Of a stretch of DNA of 64,000 nt, positions 1-9,763 are shown piece by piece (the stretch's first letter is position 1; every line of letters starts with the position of its first letter). The stretch covers positions 2,122,501 to 2,186,500 of the forward strand of contig NC_011060.1 in NCBI RefSeq assembly GCF_000020645.1. Reading direction: 5' to 3'. The notes beneath the pieces are model-generated. The model saw nothing but the letters and a program-made list of their open reading frames with translations. It had not been told where the DNA came from and searched no databases. A program made the translations under genes and the position numbers. This stretch comes from Pelodictyon phaeoclathratiforme BU-1 (GTDB taxonomy: Bacteria > Bacteroidota > Chlorobiia > Chlorobiales > Chlorobiaceae).

Positions 1-2
1 TT

Positions 3-578
3 TTTGCCAGTGAACGGCACCGGCAGTTAATGGTGGCACTTTTTAATGCCCCCGGTCTGGAAACTCTGAAACGGTGGGCTATTTTTTTGCAGTTACTTGC
101 CGGGAACGATCTTTTCCGGATTCTTACCAAAGAGGTTTATCTGAAGGTCTACTTTTCCGGTCGGACAACAATTGCCGGGGATGAAATCTTTGCCTACCTG
201 AAAGATCGCCAGAGTCACTCTCTGCCGTTGAAAAAATTCTCGGATTCGACTCTGGAAAAAATTGGTTCAAAGTATCTCACGATTCTCAAGAAGCTGGGAA
301 TGGTTGAGGGTGCAGTAAAAAAACGGTTGCTCAATATCAGGCTTTCTGAGGATGAACTTCTTTTCTTTTTGTATGTTATCCTCAGTGTGGATGATGCTGC
401 CACCGATATTCTGAAATCGCCATATCGGGAGTTCTTGTTTCTTGAACGAGAGCAGTTGATTCTGTCGCTGAAAAACATCAGCTTCATGCCATTTATCAAT
501 ATAGCCTCTACCGGTGAGGCCTTGACTGTGCAGTTAAAATTGTCACCACAGGAGCTTGTTGATGCCATTTCTCACTGA
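3..578 (+). CDS. brxA: BREX protein BrxA (DUF1819), 5' end outside the window
   Basis: BrxA is a small DUF1819-family protein encoded first in type 1 BREX operons; E. coli-type BrxA is reported to bind DNA. The reading frame is open to the left edge, with residues FASERHRQL before the first in-window ATG at 30, so the gene starts upstream and that ATG is probably internal. The visible part is about 191 residues, mostly helical with a hydrophobic stretch (ELLFFLYVILSV), and ends at TGA 576-578. The stop lies inside the start of brxB, so the two overlap by 17 bases. Family assignment rests on general sequence character and above all on the order brxA-brxB-brxC-pglX-pglZ-brxL. Confidence 0.8.
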   Translation, partial: FASERHRQLMVALFNAPGLETLKRWAIFLQLLAGNDLFRILTKEVYLKVYFSGRTTIAGDEIFAYLKDRQSHSLPLKKFSDSTLEKIGSKYLTILKKLGMVEGAVKKRLLNIRLSEDELLFFLYVILSVDDAATDILKSPYREFLFLEREQLILSLKNISFMPFINIASTGEALTVQLKLSPQELVDAISH

Positions 579-1155
579 ACAAAAGCAGAAATTCGATGAT
601 CTTCGTGTGGTTTTACATGAAGACAACCGGACGCAACTAAAGCGAACGGCAAACGGTGGAAACACCGTTTTATTTGTCTATCCCCCGGCAGAAGAGGAGG
701 AGTATATCGCTAAGGCGAGAGAACTCTATCCGGACGGTTATTTTATTGATATCGCGGAGCTGTTTGTCAAAAGCATTGACCTGCTTGGTGATGAATACAA
801 CAGCGTCAACGGAACAGACAAGGAGCGTAAGGCGCTGGAGGGTTTCAAGGCATTTTACCGCGAGAACAGCAGCACCTCATTCAAGGTGTTCACAAACGAA
901 TACCCAAACTGCCTCTTCTCCTTGATTGTCACGGAGATATGCCAGGCAAGCCGTGTTGAAAAAACAGCCTTTCTCATTCACACCGGCGCTCTTGAAGGTA
1001 CCGGCATTGAGAATGTCAACATTATGGAACACAAAACCGTGATGATGCAGGGTATACCGCTTGTCATCTTCTATCCTGCCAGCTACATGAACAACGAACT
1101 GCTCTTCCTCAACCATAAACAGGCATCAAACTACCGATGCCATCTTGTCAAATAG
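562..1155 (+). CDS. brxB: BREX protein BrxB (DUF1788)
   Basis: BrxB is a DUF1788 protein found in type 1 BREX systems; its biochemical role is not settled. The ATG at 562 was chosen over the TTG at 556 because a CAGGAG ribosome-binding site at 549-554 sits at normal distance, giving 197 residues, the usual family size. The start overlaps brxA by 17 bases and brxC begins 11 bases after the stop, so translation is probably coupled. The C-terminal half (around IPLVIFYPASYMNNELLFLN) resembles the end of DUF1788 proteins. No transmembrane segment or signal peptide is visible. The call depends strongly on operon context. Confidence 0.85.
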   Translation: MPFLTEQKQKFDDLRVVLHEDNRTQLKRTANGGNTVLFVYPPAEEEEYIAKARELYPDGYFIDIAELFVKSIDLLGDEYNSVNGTDKERKALEGFKAFYRENSSTSFKVFTNEYPNCLFSLIVTEICQASRVEKTAFLIHTGALEGTGIENVNIMEHKTVMMQGIPLVIFYPASYMNNELLFLNHKQASNYRCHLVK

Positions 1156-1166
1156 TGGAGTGCCCT

Positions 1167-4100
1167 ATGCCCAAAATCAAAGAGCTGTTGAGTCTCAACC
1201 TCGATATTGATATCAAGAATGTCATTGACCTTGAAGAGCAGGTTGAAGAGGAGATTCGTTACGAGATCGACAACTACATTATCACCGAAAATATTGGCCG
1301 TCACCTCTCCACCTTTGCCTCAAAATATAACTCCAGCATCAAGGAGACTGGCGTCTGGCTCTCAGGTTTTTACGGCTCCGGCAAATCCTATTTTGGCAAG
1401 ATGCTTGGCTACCTGCTCGACAACAGGGTAATTATGGGAACCCAAGCCATAGAGCGCATCATCCCGCGACTCTCCGGGCTCAATGATGCCGCCCTTATCG
1501 AAAACGACCTGCGCAAATTCGCCAGTAGCAACAACCGGGTTATCTCTCTCGACATCGCCAAACAGAACACCGACAAGGGGCTGACCTTTACCCTCTTCCG
1601 CAATTTTTTGAAAAGCCTCGGATTTCTTGACTCTGTGTACGGCTATATTGAGTATCAGCTCTTTCTTGACGGCCACTATCCAGCCTTTGTAGAGAAGGTA
1701 AAGCTGCTCACGGGTGAAGAGTGGCAGAGCATTCGGGCAAGCTCCATGCGCGTCCCCTCAACCATTCGCAAAGTCTTGACCGCATGGAAATATACCGAAC
1801 AGGAGTACGACGAAACCGTCATCCATCTGAACTCGATCATTGACAGCTTCAGCGCATCGAAGCTCAAGGATGAACTGAGCCGCTACCTCGAAAAGCAGCA
1901 AGGCGAAACAATCGTCTTTATTTTTGACGAAGCAAGCGAAGCCATCAGCCAGAAAAAGTTTACTCTGCTTGACCTTGAAGGGCTAAGCGAATCACTCTCC
2001 GCCATCGCCTCCAGAGTCTGGACCATCGCCATTGCCCAGGAGAAGCTCGACGATGTGATCAACAACAACAGTATCAGCAAGAGTCAGCTCACCAAAGTGA
2101 CTGATCGCTTTAAAACCAAGATTCACCTTGAATCAACTGAAGTCGATGTCATTATCCGCAGCCGCCTGCTCCAGAAAAGTGACGAAGGGCAACAGTTGCT
2201 CAACACCTTTTTCGACCAGAACGCAGGGAAAATTGCCGACATCACCAACCTCAAAGCCTCCATCCCGACCAAGTCAGAGAACAGGGAGCTGTTCACCATC
2301 TACTACCCTTTCCACCACTACCAGTTCCAGTTGCTGCAGAATTTTCTCTTTGCCTCCAACGCCCTGACGGCCTCGCAGGTGGCTGCCCGAGGGATGATTA
2401 TCACCACCTTCGACGTTCTTCGCAACAAGCTTGGCAAGCTCAATGCATACAATTTTGCCACCGCCTTTGACATCTGTGACGAAGCGCAGACGGCCCCAAC
2501 CGCTGCCCTGGTCAACAAGTACGACCTTGCCCGCCAGATGCTCAAAGAGTCAGCCATTGACGGCATCCGGCTGCTCAAGGCCATCCACTTTCTCTCGGTA
2601 TCAGAGCTTGTTGCAACTACGGCTGAGAACATCACCAAAGTCTACATCTCTACAGTTGACGACTACTACAGCGTAAAGCCCCTGATTGAAGAGGCGCTTA
2701 CAACCTTGACCACGGCAAAAGTACTTCTTGAGAGCAACAACTCCTTCAAAATCACTTCTGATCTGGAGACAAAGCTCCTCGATGAAATGAAGGATTTTAC
2801 GGTTGAGCACTTCAAACGCAAAAATGAGCTGGTCGCCCGATTGCAGAAAAACAGCTCCATCCGCTCAATCGGAACCATCAGCGACAAGAGCGTCACCTAC
2901 AATTTTCATGTTACCACTGACCTTGGCGATGAACTTATGGGCTCATCAAACAAGGATCTCCAGATAGAGGTGTGCAGCCTCTACAGCATCACCGAAAACC
3001 GGCTCGACTTCATGGAGAGCATCAAACAGCAGACCCGCGACATCAAGCACAAAATCACACTTCTCCCCGACAACGCACAATTCAGCACCATCAGCCACCT
3101 GATTGAGGAGATCCTGCGATTCGCCTACATGGACGACAAGTACAAAAACGACAGCGATGCAACCATCAAGCAAATCATCCGCTCATTCTCGGTCATCCGG
3201 GACGAACGGGAAAAGGATCTCCTTAACCTGATCAACAGCGCCTATACCAACGCCAAAGCGATCTACCTCTTCAATACGGTGCAGCTCAGTGAAGCCAGTT
3301 TCAAGAGTGAAATAAACACCCTTCAAAAAAAGGTGCTCGATAATGTTTTTTACAAACGCCCCTCCAGGCAGCTCTCCGAAGCGCTGGCTACCTCAATTAT
3401 AAAGGAGCGGCAGAACGACAAGCTGCCAAAGTTCAATTTCAGTGAAAACGGCGGCAACGACTTTACCTTTTTCGACTCCAACGGCAACTTCGTGGGCGAC
3501 ACTCTTGAGTGCATTGAGTCGGTAACCGCCAAAATCAAAAGCCAATACCTCAGTGGCAAAGATCTTGAACTGGAGTTAAAGAGCGCCCCCACCGGCTACG
3601 AATATGGCACGGTAGCTACCCTTGTGGCTGTACTCTTTCGTACCGGTCGCCTCACCGCCAGGTTCAACGCCAAAGATATTTTTTCGTACCGCGACGATGT
3701 TGTCGAAAGCATCTTCAGCTCCAGCCGGAACTTCCAGAAAGCCTCCTTCAAGTCACTCTCCAAATCGCTGACGACCGCCCAGAAATCCGATATGGTCACC
3801 CTGCTTCGAGCCCTCAAGATCGAAGAGGTGACCAAAGAGCGGGTTGACTGGAACAGCAATGACTTTGCGCTCATTGAGGCCATCCGTGCCCTCTCGGAGT
3901 ACTACATCAACGCCGTCCGGACGCTGAAAAAGACCGTAACGGACTTTGAACCGCTCTTTGGCAGCGAAACCACCCTTATTGGCAAACTGCACCAGTTTTC
4001 CGGCAAGGTGACTGAGGGCAACTTTCTTGACACGGCTGACAACTTCCTACTCAATCAGGCGGTGTTTGAGGCAACGGTCAAAAAAATCGAGAAGATTGAA

Positions 4101-4802
4101 AAATTCATCAAGTCGAACCTGCAAAAAGCCAGATTCATCAAGCGCTTTGTTGATGAGCTGAAAATCGAGCTTGAAAAGGCCAACGTCACCAGCCGCGAAA
4201 TTCAGGAGACCATTACACGCTTTGATGAAATCTACTCATCATCCGTGGTTGAAGGGTATAGGGAGATTCTTGTTGAAGGGCAGAAGCTCAAGGACTTTTA
4301 CCACACCCTGATGGTTGATGCCAATACAACGGCCAGCGACGCAAACCGGGAGCTGCTTGCCGTCGCAACCGCACTCATCACAGAGATCAACAGCTATCCC
4401 GAAACACAGAACCGTGACCTGTTGCGGCAGGTTCAGTTCGTCAAAGAGTATGCTGAAAAGCGCATCAATCAAGAGGTCAAGCTCGACTACACCATCAAGT
4501 GCGCCAGTTCCCACTTTTCACTCTCGGAGATGATCACCTGCACCGCGCTTGCTCCGCAGAAGCTTGCCGAGCTGGAGGTTGCCGCAATGAGTATTGTCAA
4601 GGAAGCTCCTCCTGCCCCCGTACCGGTGGAAGAGAGCAATAGCGGAGAAGTCATCCCCATACCACCACCGAAAGCATTAAAACGGATCTCGCTCAAAATT
4701 GCCCGCACCACAACGGTCGGGGCATTCAAGCAGATGCTTCAGCTCCAGTTACAACAGGTTGCCGGAATGCAGGAGAGTGACCAAATTGAAATAGACCTCT
4801 AA
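1167..4802 (+). CDS. brxC: BREX ATPase BrxC (PglY-like P-loop protein)
   Basis: BrxC is the large P-loop ATPase (DUF499/PglY group) that works with PglX, PglZ and BrxB in the defence complex. I start at ATG 1167 (MPKIKELLSL), preceded by GTGGAG; an upstream ATG at 1137 overlaps brxB and lacks a site. The product is 1211 residues, as expected. The Walker A motif GFYGSGKS is at about residues 67-74 and a Walker B-like VFIFDEAS at about 250-257. A long, mainly helical region follows, with coiled-coil character around residues 960-1080 and a proline-rich linker (APPAPVPVEE) near the C terminus. The frame is intact and pglX begins 20 bases downstream. Confidence 0.93.
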   Translation: MPKIKELLSLNLDIDIKNVIDLEEQVEEEIRYEIDNYIITENIGRHLSTFASKYNSSIKETGVWLSGFYGSGKSYFGKMLGYLLDNRVIMGTQAIERIIPRLSGLNDAALIENDLRKFASSNNRVISLDIAKQNTDKGLTFTLFRNFLKSLGFLDSVYGYIEYQLFLDGHYPAFVEKVKLLTGEEWQSIRASSMRVPSTIRKVLTAWKYTEQEYDETVIHLNSIIDSFSASKLKDELSRYLEKQQGETIVFIFDEASEAISQKKFTLLDLEGLSESLSAIASRVWTIAIAQEKLDDVINNNSISKSQLTKVTDRFKTKIHLESTEVDVIIRSRLLQKSDEGQQLLNTFFDQNAGKIADITNLKASIPTKSENRELFTIYYPFHHYQFQLLQNFLFASNALTASQVAARGMIITTFDVLRNKLGKLNAYNFATAFDICDEAQTAPTAALVNKYDLARQMLKESAIDGIRLLKAIHFLSVSELVATTAENITKVYISTVDDYYSVKPLIEEALTTLTTAKVLLESNNSFKITSDLETKLLDEMKDFTVEHFKRKNELVARLQKNSSIRSIGTISDKSVTYNFHVTTDLGDELMGSSNKDLQIEVCSLYSITENRLDFMESIKQQTRDIKHKITLLPDNAQFSTISHLIEEILRFAYMDDKYKNDSDATIKQIIRSFSVIRDEREKDLLNLINSAYTNAKAIYLFNTVQLSEASFKSEINTLQKKVLDNVFYKRPSRQLSEALATSIIKERQNDKLPKFNFSENGGNDFTFFDSNGNFVGDTLECIESVTAKIKSQYLSGKDLELELKSAPTGYEYGTVATLVAVLFRTGRLTARFNAKDIFSYRDDVVESIFSSSRNFQKASFKSLSKSLTTAQKSDMVTLLRALKIEEVTKERVDWNSNDFALIEAIRALSEYYINAVRTLKKTVTDFEPLFGSETTLIGKLHQFSGKVTEGNFLDTADNFLLNQAVFEATVKKIEKIEKFIKSNLQKARFIKRFVDELKIELEKANVTSREIQETITRFDEIYSSSVVEGYREILVEGQKLKDFYHTLMVDANTTASDANRELLAVATALITEINSYPETQNRDLLRQVQFVKEYAEKRINQEVKLDYTIKCASSHFSLSEMITCTALAPQKLAELEVAAMSIVKEAPPAPVPVEESNSGEVIPIPPPKALKRISLKIARTTTVGAFKQMLQLQLQQVAGMQESDQIEIDL

Positions 4803-4822
4803 AAAGGCAAAGGCCCCGAACA

Positions 4823-7800
4823 ATGAAACTTTCCGACCACGTCAAGAGTATCCGTGAGCTGATTTCGTCAGCCTTTGCGAACCAGTTTGCCCGGCTCGGT
4901 ATCACAGCAGAGCGCCAGAGTGAACCTGCCACCCTCGACCAGCCACAGCAAGAGCTTCGGGCAACGCTTGATGCCATCCTTGAAAGCCACAACAAAGAGA
5001 CCGGCACACCTGCCGCAGCCTACCAGAAAGCGCTTGACGACTACACCTTTACCCTCTTCAACCGGCTTGCCGCGCTCAAGGTGATGGAGGCACACCGGAT
5101 GTTCCCCGAAGTGCTCACCAAACGGGCTGAAAATGGCGGTCACTCTTTTGGCCACCGTGCATGGCTGGAACAAAACCCGTTCATGTCTTCCGAAGAGCTT
5201 GAGGGATTGCTCTTCTATATCCGCTTTGCCTTCGACACCCTCAGCGACAAAATCCGACTCTACTCCCGTGAGAGCACCTACGACATGCTTCCCTACGTGC
5301 TCGACCTGAACGCCATTATCGGCGCATTCAATGCCGTTGAGGAGGACAGTGATGTTGGCTCTGAAATCTGGCTCTCGGACGACATTATGGGGTGGCTTTA
5401 CGAAAGCTACAACCTCTCCAAAAAACAAGCATTTAAGGAGTCTGGCGACAAGATCGAGTTCGACAAGGTTGCCCTCTCCTCCCAGGTCTATACGCCGCGC
5501 TGGGTTGTTGAGTTTCTGGTGAACAACTCCCTCGGCAAACTCTATCTGGAGATGTACCCAGATTCAGAGATTGGGCGAAAGTACAAAATTGCCAACATCC
5601 CCGCCACACGGGTGCGCGAGCCGAAACCCTTGACTGAAATTCGGCTGATTGACCCGGCAACAGGCTCCGCAAACTTTCTGCTCTACGCCTTCGACCTCTT
5701 TTATGACCTCTACCTCGACCAGATTGAGAACTATGGCGCTGAGTATGACGAAGAGGAGATCGGGAAGCTCATTATTGAGCACAACCTCTACGGTGTTGAC
5801 CTCGATGACAGGGCAATCCAGATTGCGCAGTTGGGTCTCTACATTAAGGCATTGCGACGGAACAGCCGCATCCATATCGAGCGCTTCAATGTGGTCTCCT
5901 CCGATTTTTACCTGCCCGATTTTGATGTGGTGGCAAGCTCCTTCTCCGGCAGTCTGGCTACCGACTCCCAGCAGATGAGTTTGATCAAGGCAATCTGGGC
6001 CGACCTGCAGCGAGCATACCAGTTTGGCTCACTCATCAGGATTGAAGAACGCTTCAATGCCAATTTTGCATCACTCTTTGAAAAGGCAAAAGCTGACCAG
6101 CAGGATCTTTTTGCCACGGCTGAATTTGAGAGCCAGGAAAAGTTCAAAGCGGAGCTGTTCCGTGATTTGCACAACGCCGTATCGGCATACAGCCAAAGCA
6201 GCGGCAACAGCTTTTTGCGGAGCAAGAGTAATGATGCCATCACCTTTCTGGAGATCATGACCCGGAAGTACGATGTAGCGGTGGCGAATCCGCCCTATAC
6301 CGATTCAAGTGATTTCGGGAAGGAGTTGAAAGCTTTTATTGAAGGGAATTACAAGAAGCCTTATGGATTTCACTCAAACCTCTATGCGACTTTTATAAAA
6401 CGATGTGCGGAGATTATCACTGATACCGGCAAGATTGCGATGATTCATCCGCTCACCTTCATGTATATCAAAACCTTTGAGGGGGTTCGGGAATATATCC
6501 TTAACAATTTGCATATCAATATTTTTGTCGATTATGGCTTGAGCAACCTCTTTGGCTCCATAATGGTTGACCCTGCGTTTTATGTTCTGGAAAAAGGGAT
6601 AACGACCAATGACAAATCACTCTTTATTTCACTGGATCAGTATACCCGTACTCCACAGGAGAAATTCAAGAAAGATTATGCTCTCACAGCTCTGGAGAAT
6701 TTTGTTTCAGGAAAGACGGATAAACATAATATTCTCATTAATCAAGACAAGCTGAAAATCATCAAGTCATGGCCATTTATTTACTGGATTAGTGATGCTT
6801 TTCGGGAGAAGTTTGGAAGTAATGCTCTTCAAGATTCATTTTATGTCGCTCAAGGTTTAGTTACTTCAAACAATGAGAGATTCTTGAGGTACACATGGGA
6901 GGTTTTTAATGATTATGCAGAAGAAAATATTTTAGCGAATCAAAAATGGTTCTTTTATCCTAAAGGAGGTATATACTGTAAATGGCTTGGAAATAATTGG
7001 TTATTGGTAAATTGGGAGGACAATGGGTATGAGATTAAAAATTTTTGTGATGATCAAGGCAAACAAAAATCACGGCCTCAGAATGAATCCTTGTATTTTA
7101 AGGCAGGGATAACATATGGAAGCAGTGGCTCGAAAGGCATATGTTTTAGGTATATGCAAACAGGGCAAATATTTTCAGGCGGCGGCCCCGGAATTATTCC
7201 TAAAGCTTTTAACAACATTCCTTATGTGATTGCTTTTTTAAATTCAAAGCTTTCCGCATACCTTCTTGGGTCTCTTAATCCTACAGTAAATACTACACAA
7301 GGGGATTTAAATAGGGTTCCTTTTTGTCTTCCAACAAAAAAGCTTGAGGACTCTATTACGTATTTTTCAAATACGGCGATTGACGTAAAAAAACGGTTAT
7401 ATTCATTTTCTTTGGTGGAATCAAACTATGAAGCTAATCCTTTTTTGATTGGCATTTCAAATATAGACCTTCGAGAAAAGATCAAATCTTTTTTCACCTA
7501 CGAAAACCACCTCCTCACCCAAGTCCTGCTCAACGAAGCCATCATCAACGAAAAGATCTTCGAAGTCTACGAACTCACCCCTGAAGACAAGGCAATGGTG
7601 CTTGCCAAAGAGGGCGAATCCATCGGTGGTCTCCCTGTATTTCCCGAAGCCCGCGCAGCATATCTGACTGAAACAGAGGTCACGGCAGAGTTCCCGCTTG
7701 ATAAAATCTTTACTTTCATTGAATCCCTGCCCACCATGACCATGAGCGGGCAGGAGATTGCCGACCTCACTGCAAAGTTCGAGACGCTCTACCAGAGCAA

Positions 7801-8548
7801 CAACGACCTCGAAGAGTTCTGCATCAGGAACAAGATCAACCCGATTAACGTCTGGTACCTCTTCAAGAAAAGTGGAGTGCTGCCGCAGCAGCGGGCCAAA
7901 ACCATTGCGATGGAGTTCCTCGCCGACCTGATCCGCGAAATTCTCAATGAGGACGACGACGGTATTGTCCCTCTGGTACGTAACACCGGCGAAGAGATAT
8001 TGATTGACCGCATTGAAAAGAAGTTTGAGGAGAAGGGGCTCACTTCCGCGCAGTTTGCCGCTTTCCCGACCGTTCTTGGCAAGGAGATCAACGACTACAT
8101 CAACAACAAAAACTTTTTTAGCGACCTCTCCGATCACCTCAACCTCTTCATGTACCTGCCAAAGACACCATTTATCTGGCATATCACCTCCGGGCCACGT
8201 CAGGGATTTGATGCCTTCATCATCATCTACAAATGGAGTCGCGACAAGCTCTTTACCCTGAAGTCGGTCTATATTGAAAAGCGTGAGACGGCGCTGCGCA
8301 ACCGCCAGTCAGACCTGCTTGGCGAGAAAAGCGCACAGGCAGAAGAGGAGAAGGATACCATTTTCCATCAGCTCAAGGAGATTGAGAGCCTCCGGAAAAA
8401 GATTGACGAACTGCTCTCCGAAGGCTACGACCCCAAGCTCGACGACGGTGTCGGCAAAAACATCGCTCCCTTGCAGAAGAGGGGTATCATCGCTTATGAG
8501 GTGCTGAATCCGGGACAGCTCAAAAAGTATCTGAATGCAGAGTGGTAA
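4823..8548 (+). CDS. pglX: BREX adenine-specific DNA methyltransferase PglX
   Basis: PglX methylates adenine in the host BREX site and is essential for distinguishing self from phage DNA. The 1241-residue product has SAM-binding motif I (DPATGS, residues 277-282) and the catalytic motif NPPY at 489-492, typical of N6-adenine methyltransferases. The C-terminal part (about 930-1241) is rich in charged helices. Base composition changes inside the gene. By direct count, 6841-6900 has 23 G+C of 60 and 7381-7440 has 19 of 60, against 34 of 60 at 7741-7800. The AT-rich part (about 6600-7490, residues 590-890) follows the catalytic motif, where target recognition is expected, and suggests exchange of the specificity domain. 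The frame is intact. The DUF1016 gene follows after 12 bases. Confidence 0.95.
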   Translation: MKLSDHVKSIRELISSAFANQFARLGITAERQSEPATLDQPQQELRATLDAILESHNKETGTPAAAYQKALDDYTFTLFNRLAALKVMEAHRMFPEVLTKRAENGGHSFGHRAWLEQNPFMSSEELEGLLFYIRFAFDTLSDKIRLYSRESTYDMLPYVLDLNAIIGAFNAVEEDSDVGSEIWLSDDIMGWLYESYNLSKKQAFKESGDKIEFDKVALSSQVYTPRWVVEFLVNNSLGKLYLEMYPDSEIGRKYKIANIPATRVREPKPLTEIRLIDPATGSANFLLYAFDLFYDLYLDQIENYGAEYDEEEIGKLIIEHNLYGVDLDDRAIQIAQLGLYIKALRRNSRIHIERFNVVSSDFYLPDFDVVASSFSGSLATDSQQMSLIKAIWADLQRAYQFGSLIRIEERFNANFASLFEKAKADQQDLFATAEFESQEKFKAELFRDLHNAVSAYSQSSGNSFLRSKSNDAITFLEIMTRKYDVAVANPPYTDSSDFGKELKAFIEGNYKKPYGFHSNLYATFIKRCAEIITDTGKIAMIHPLTFMYIKTFEGVREYILNNLHINIFVDYGLSNLFGSIMVDPAFYVLEKGITTNDKSLFISLDQYTRTPQEKFKKDYALTALENFVSGKTDKHNILINQDKLKIIKSWPFIYWISDAFREKFGSNALQDSFYVAQGLVTSNNERFLRYTWEVFNDYAEENILANQKWFFYPKGGIYCKWLGNNWLLVNWEDNGYEIKNFCDDQGKQKSRPQNESLYFKAGITYGSSGSKGICFRYMQTGQIFSGGGPGIIPKAFNNIPYVIAFLNSKLSAYLLGSLNPTVNTTQGDLNRVPFCLPTKKLEDSITYFSNTAIDVKKRLYSFSLVESNYEANPFLIGISNIDLREKIKSFFTYENHLLTQVLLNEAIINEKIFEVYELTPEDKAMVLAKEGESIGGLPVFPEARAAYLTETEVTAEFPLDKIFTFIESLPTMTMSGQEIADLTAKFETLYQSNNDLEEFCIRNKINPINVWYLFKKSGVLPQQRAKTIAMEFLADLIREILNEDDDGIVPLVRNTGEEILIDRIEKKFEEKGLTSAQFAAFPTVLGKEINDYINNKNFFSDLSDHLNLFMYLPKTPFIWHITSGPRQGFDAFIIIYKWSRDKLFTLKSVYIEKRETALRNRQSDLLGEKSAQAEEEKDTIFHQLKEIESLRKKIDELLSEGYDPKLDDGVGKNIAPLQKRGIIAYEVLNPGQLKKYLNAEW

Positions 8549-8560
8549 ATCGCAAAACCT

Positions 8561-9763
8561 ATGAACTATAAACAGTTACTTGCCCTCTTCAAAGAGACCC
8601 ATCAGGAGTTACAGCAAAGAGCCGCCCGCTCGGTCGATACCTCCCTGGTGATCCGGAACTGGCTGTTCGGGTGGTACATTGTAGAGTTTGAGCAGGGCGG
8701 CTCAGACAGAGCGGAGTATGGCGCCAATTTGCTAAAAAAAATCGCGGCTCAGTTGACGATCAAAGGCTGTTCAGAACGAAGCCTCGCGCTCTGCTGTAAG
8801 TTCTATCTCACCTATTCTGGAATTTTGCAGGCACTGCCTGCAAAATCTGAAAGCAGGCAGAATGAGTTCCAAAAGATTGGGCAGACACTGCCTGACCAAT
8901 CTTTTCGTGAGCAAAGTGAACTACCGGAGATTCAACAGGCACTGCCTGTTACATCTTTTGATGCCATAGCCAGTGCTCCCAAAATGGTTCAGGAACTCTC
9001 CGAAACATTGGCTGGCTGCTTTTCTCTCGGATGGACACATTACGTTGCTTTGCTGACCATATCGAACACTGATGAGCGCCGATTCTACGAAATTGAAGCC
9101 AGCGAAAACAGTTGGGGTGCCCGAGAGCTTGAGCGGCAGATAGCGGCCTCGCTGTATGAGCGGCTGGCACTCAGTCGTGACAAGGAGGGAATCCGGCAGC
9201 TCTCAGAGAAGGGGCTGATTATTGAAAAACCGGCGGATGTGATCAAAAGCCCCTTTGTGCTTGAGTTTCTGGATCTGGAAGAAAAAACCGCTTATTCGGA
9301 ACATGCACTTGAAACGGCCATTATCGACCACCTCGAACACTTTCTGCTTGAACTGGGCAAAGGGTTTCTCTTTGAGGCTCGCCAGAAACGGTTCACCTTC
9401 GATAACGACCACTTTTATGTTGATCTGGTTTTTTATAATCGGCTCTTGCGCTGCTATGTGCTTATTGACCTCAAGCGCGACAAGCTGACGCATCAGGATC
9501 TTGGGCAGATGCAGATGTATGTGAACTACTTTGACCGCTATGTCAAAACGGAGGATGAACTGCCGACCATTGGCATTCTGTTGTGCCATCGCAAGCATGA
9601 TGCGCTGGTTGAACTGACACTCCCCAAGGATTCAAATATTTTTGCATCAAAGTATCAGCTCTATCTGCCCTCAAAAGAGGAGCTGAAAAGGCAACTGGAA
9701 GAGGCTGCAGGCATTGGGCACTGCGAAAATCCCGATCAGGAGGGAATGAACGATGTTCGATAA
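8561..9763 (+). CDS. DUF1016 (YhcG-family) PDDEXK nuclease-like protein inside the BREX operon
   Basis: This 400-residue protein has the two-part architecture of the DUF1016/YhcG family: an N-terminal helical domain (about 1-190) and a C-terminal PDDEXK nuclease-like domain. Candidate catalytic residues are D288 (in YVDLVFYN) and D303-x-K305 (in IDLKRDK), so the usual ExK appears as DxK. It lies between pglX and pglZ, 12 bases after pglX, and its last 11 bases overlap pglZ, which points to co-transcription. It is not a core BREX gene, so an accessory role is inferred. Between the domains, three 18-residue repeats beginning Q-A/T-L-P are encoded by 54-base units starting at 8828, 8882 and 8936. 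A decayed partial copy of this gene lies at 14997-15177. Confidence 0.85.
   Translation: MNYKQLLALFKETHQELQQRAARSVDTSLVIRNWLFGWYIVEFEQGGSDRAEYGANLLKKIAAQLTIKGCSERSLALCCKFYLTYSGILQALPAKSESRQNEFQKIGQTLPDQSFREQSELPEIQQALPVTSFDAIASAPKMVQELSETLAGCFSLGWTHYVALLTISNTDERRFYEIEASENSWGARELERQIAASLYERLALSRDKEGIRQLSEKGLIIEKPADVIKSPFVLEFLDLEEKTAYSEHALETAIIDHLEHFLLELGKGFLFEARQKRFTFDNDHFYVDLVFYNRLLRCYVLIDLKRDKLTHQDLGQMQMYVNYFDRYVKTEDELPTIGILLCHRKHDALVELTLPKDSNIFASKYQLYLPSKEELKRQLEEAAGIGHCENPDQEGMNDVR

Noticed and set aside
1137..1166. Longer brxC start at ATG 1137
   Set aside because: It overlaps brxB and has no ribosome-binding site, whereas ATG 1167 has GTGGAG at the right distance.
7457..8182. 241-residue - strand frame with regular appearance
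   Set aside because: It lies entirely inside pglX, whose own frame has clear domains; antisense open frames are common in GC-balanced coding DNA.
8828..8948. Regular 54-base spacing of a 13-mer as a tiny CRISPR array
   Set aside because: The spacing keeps the reading frame of the DUF1016 gene and the intervening units are related to each other, so it is a coding tandem repeat.
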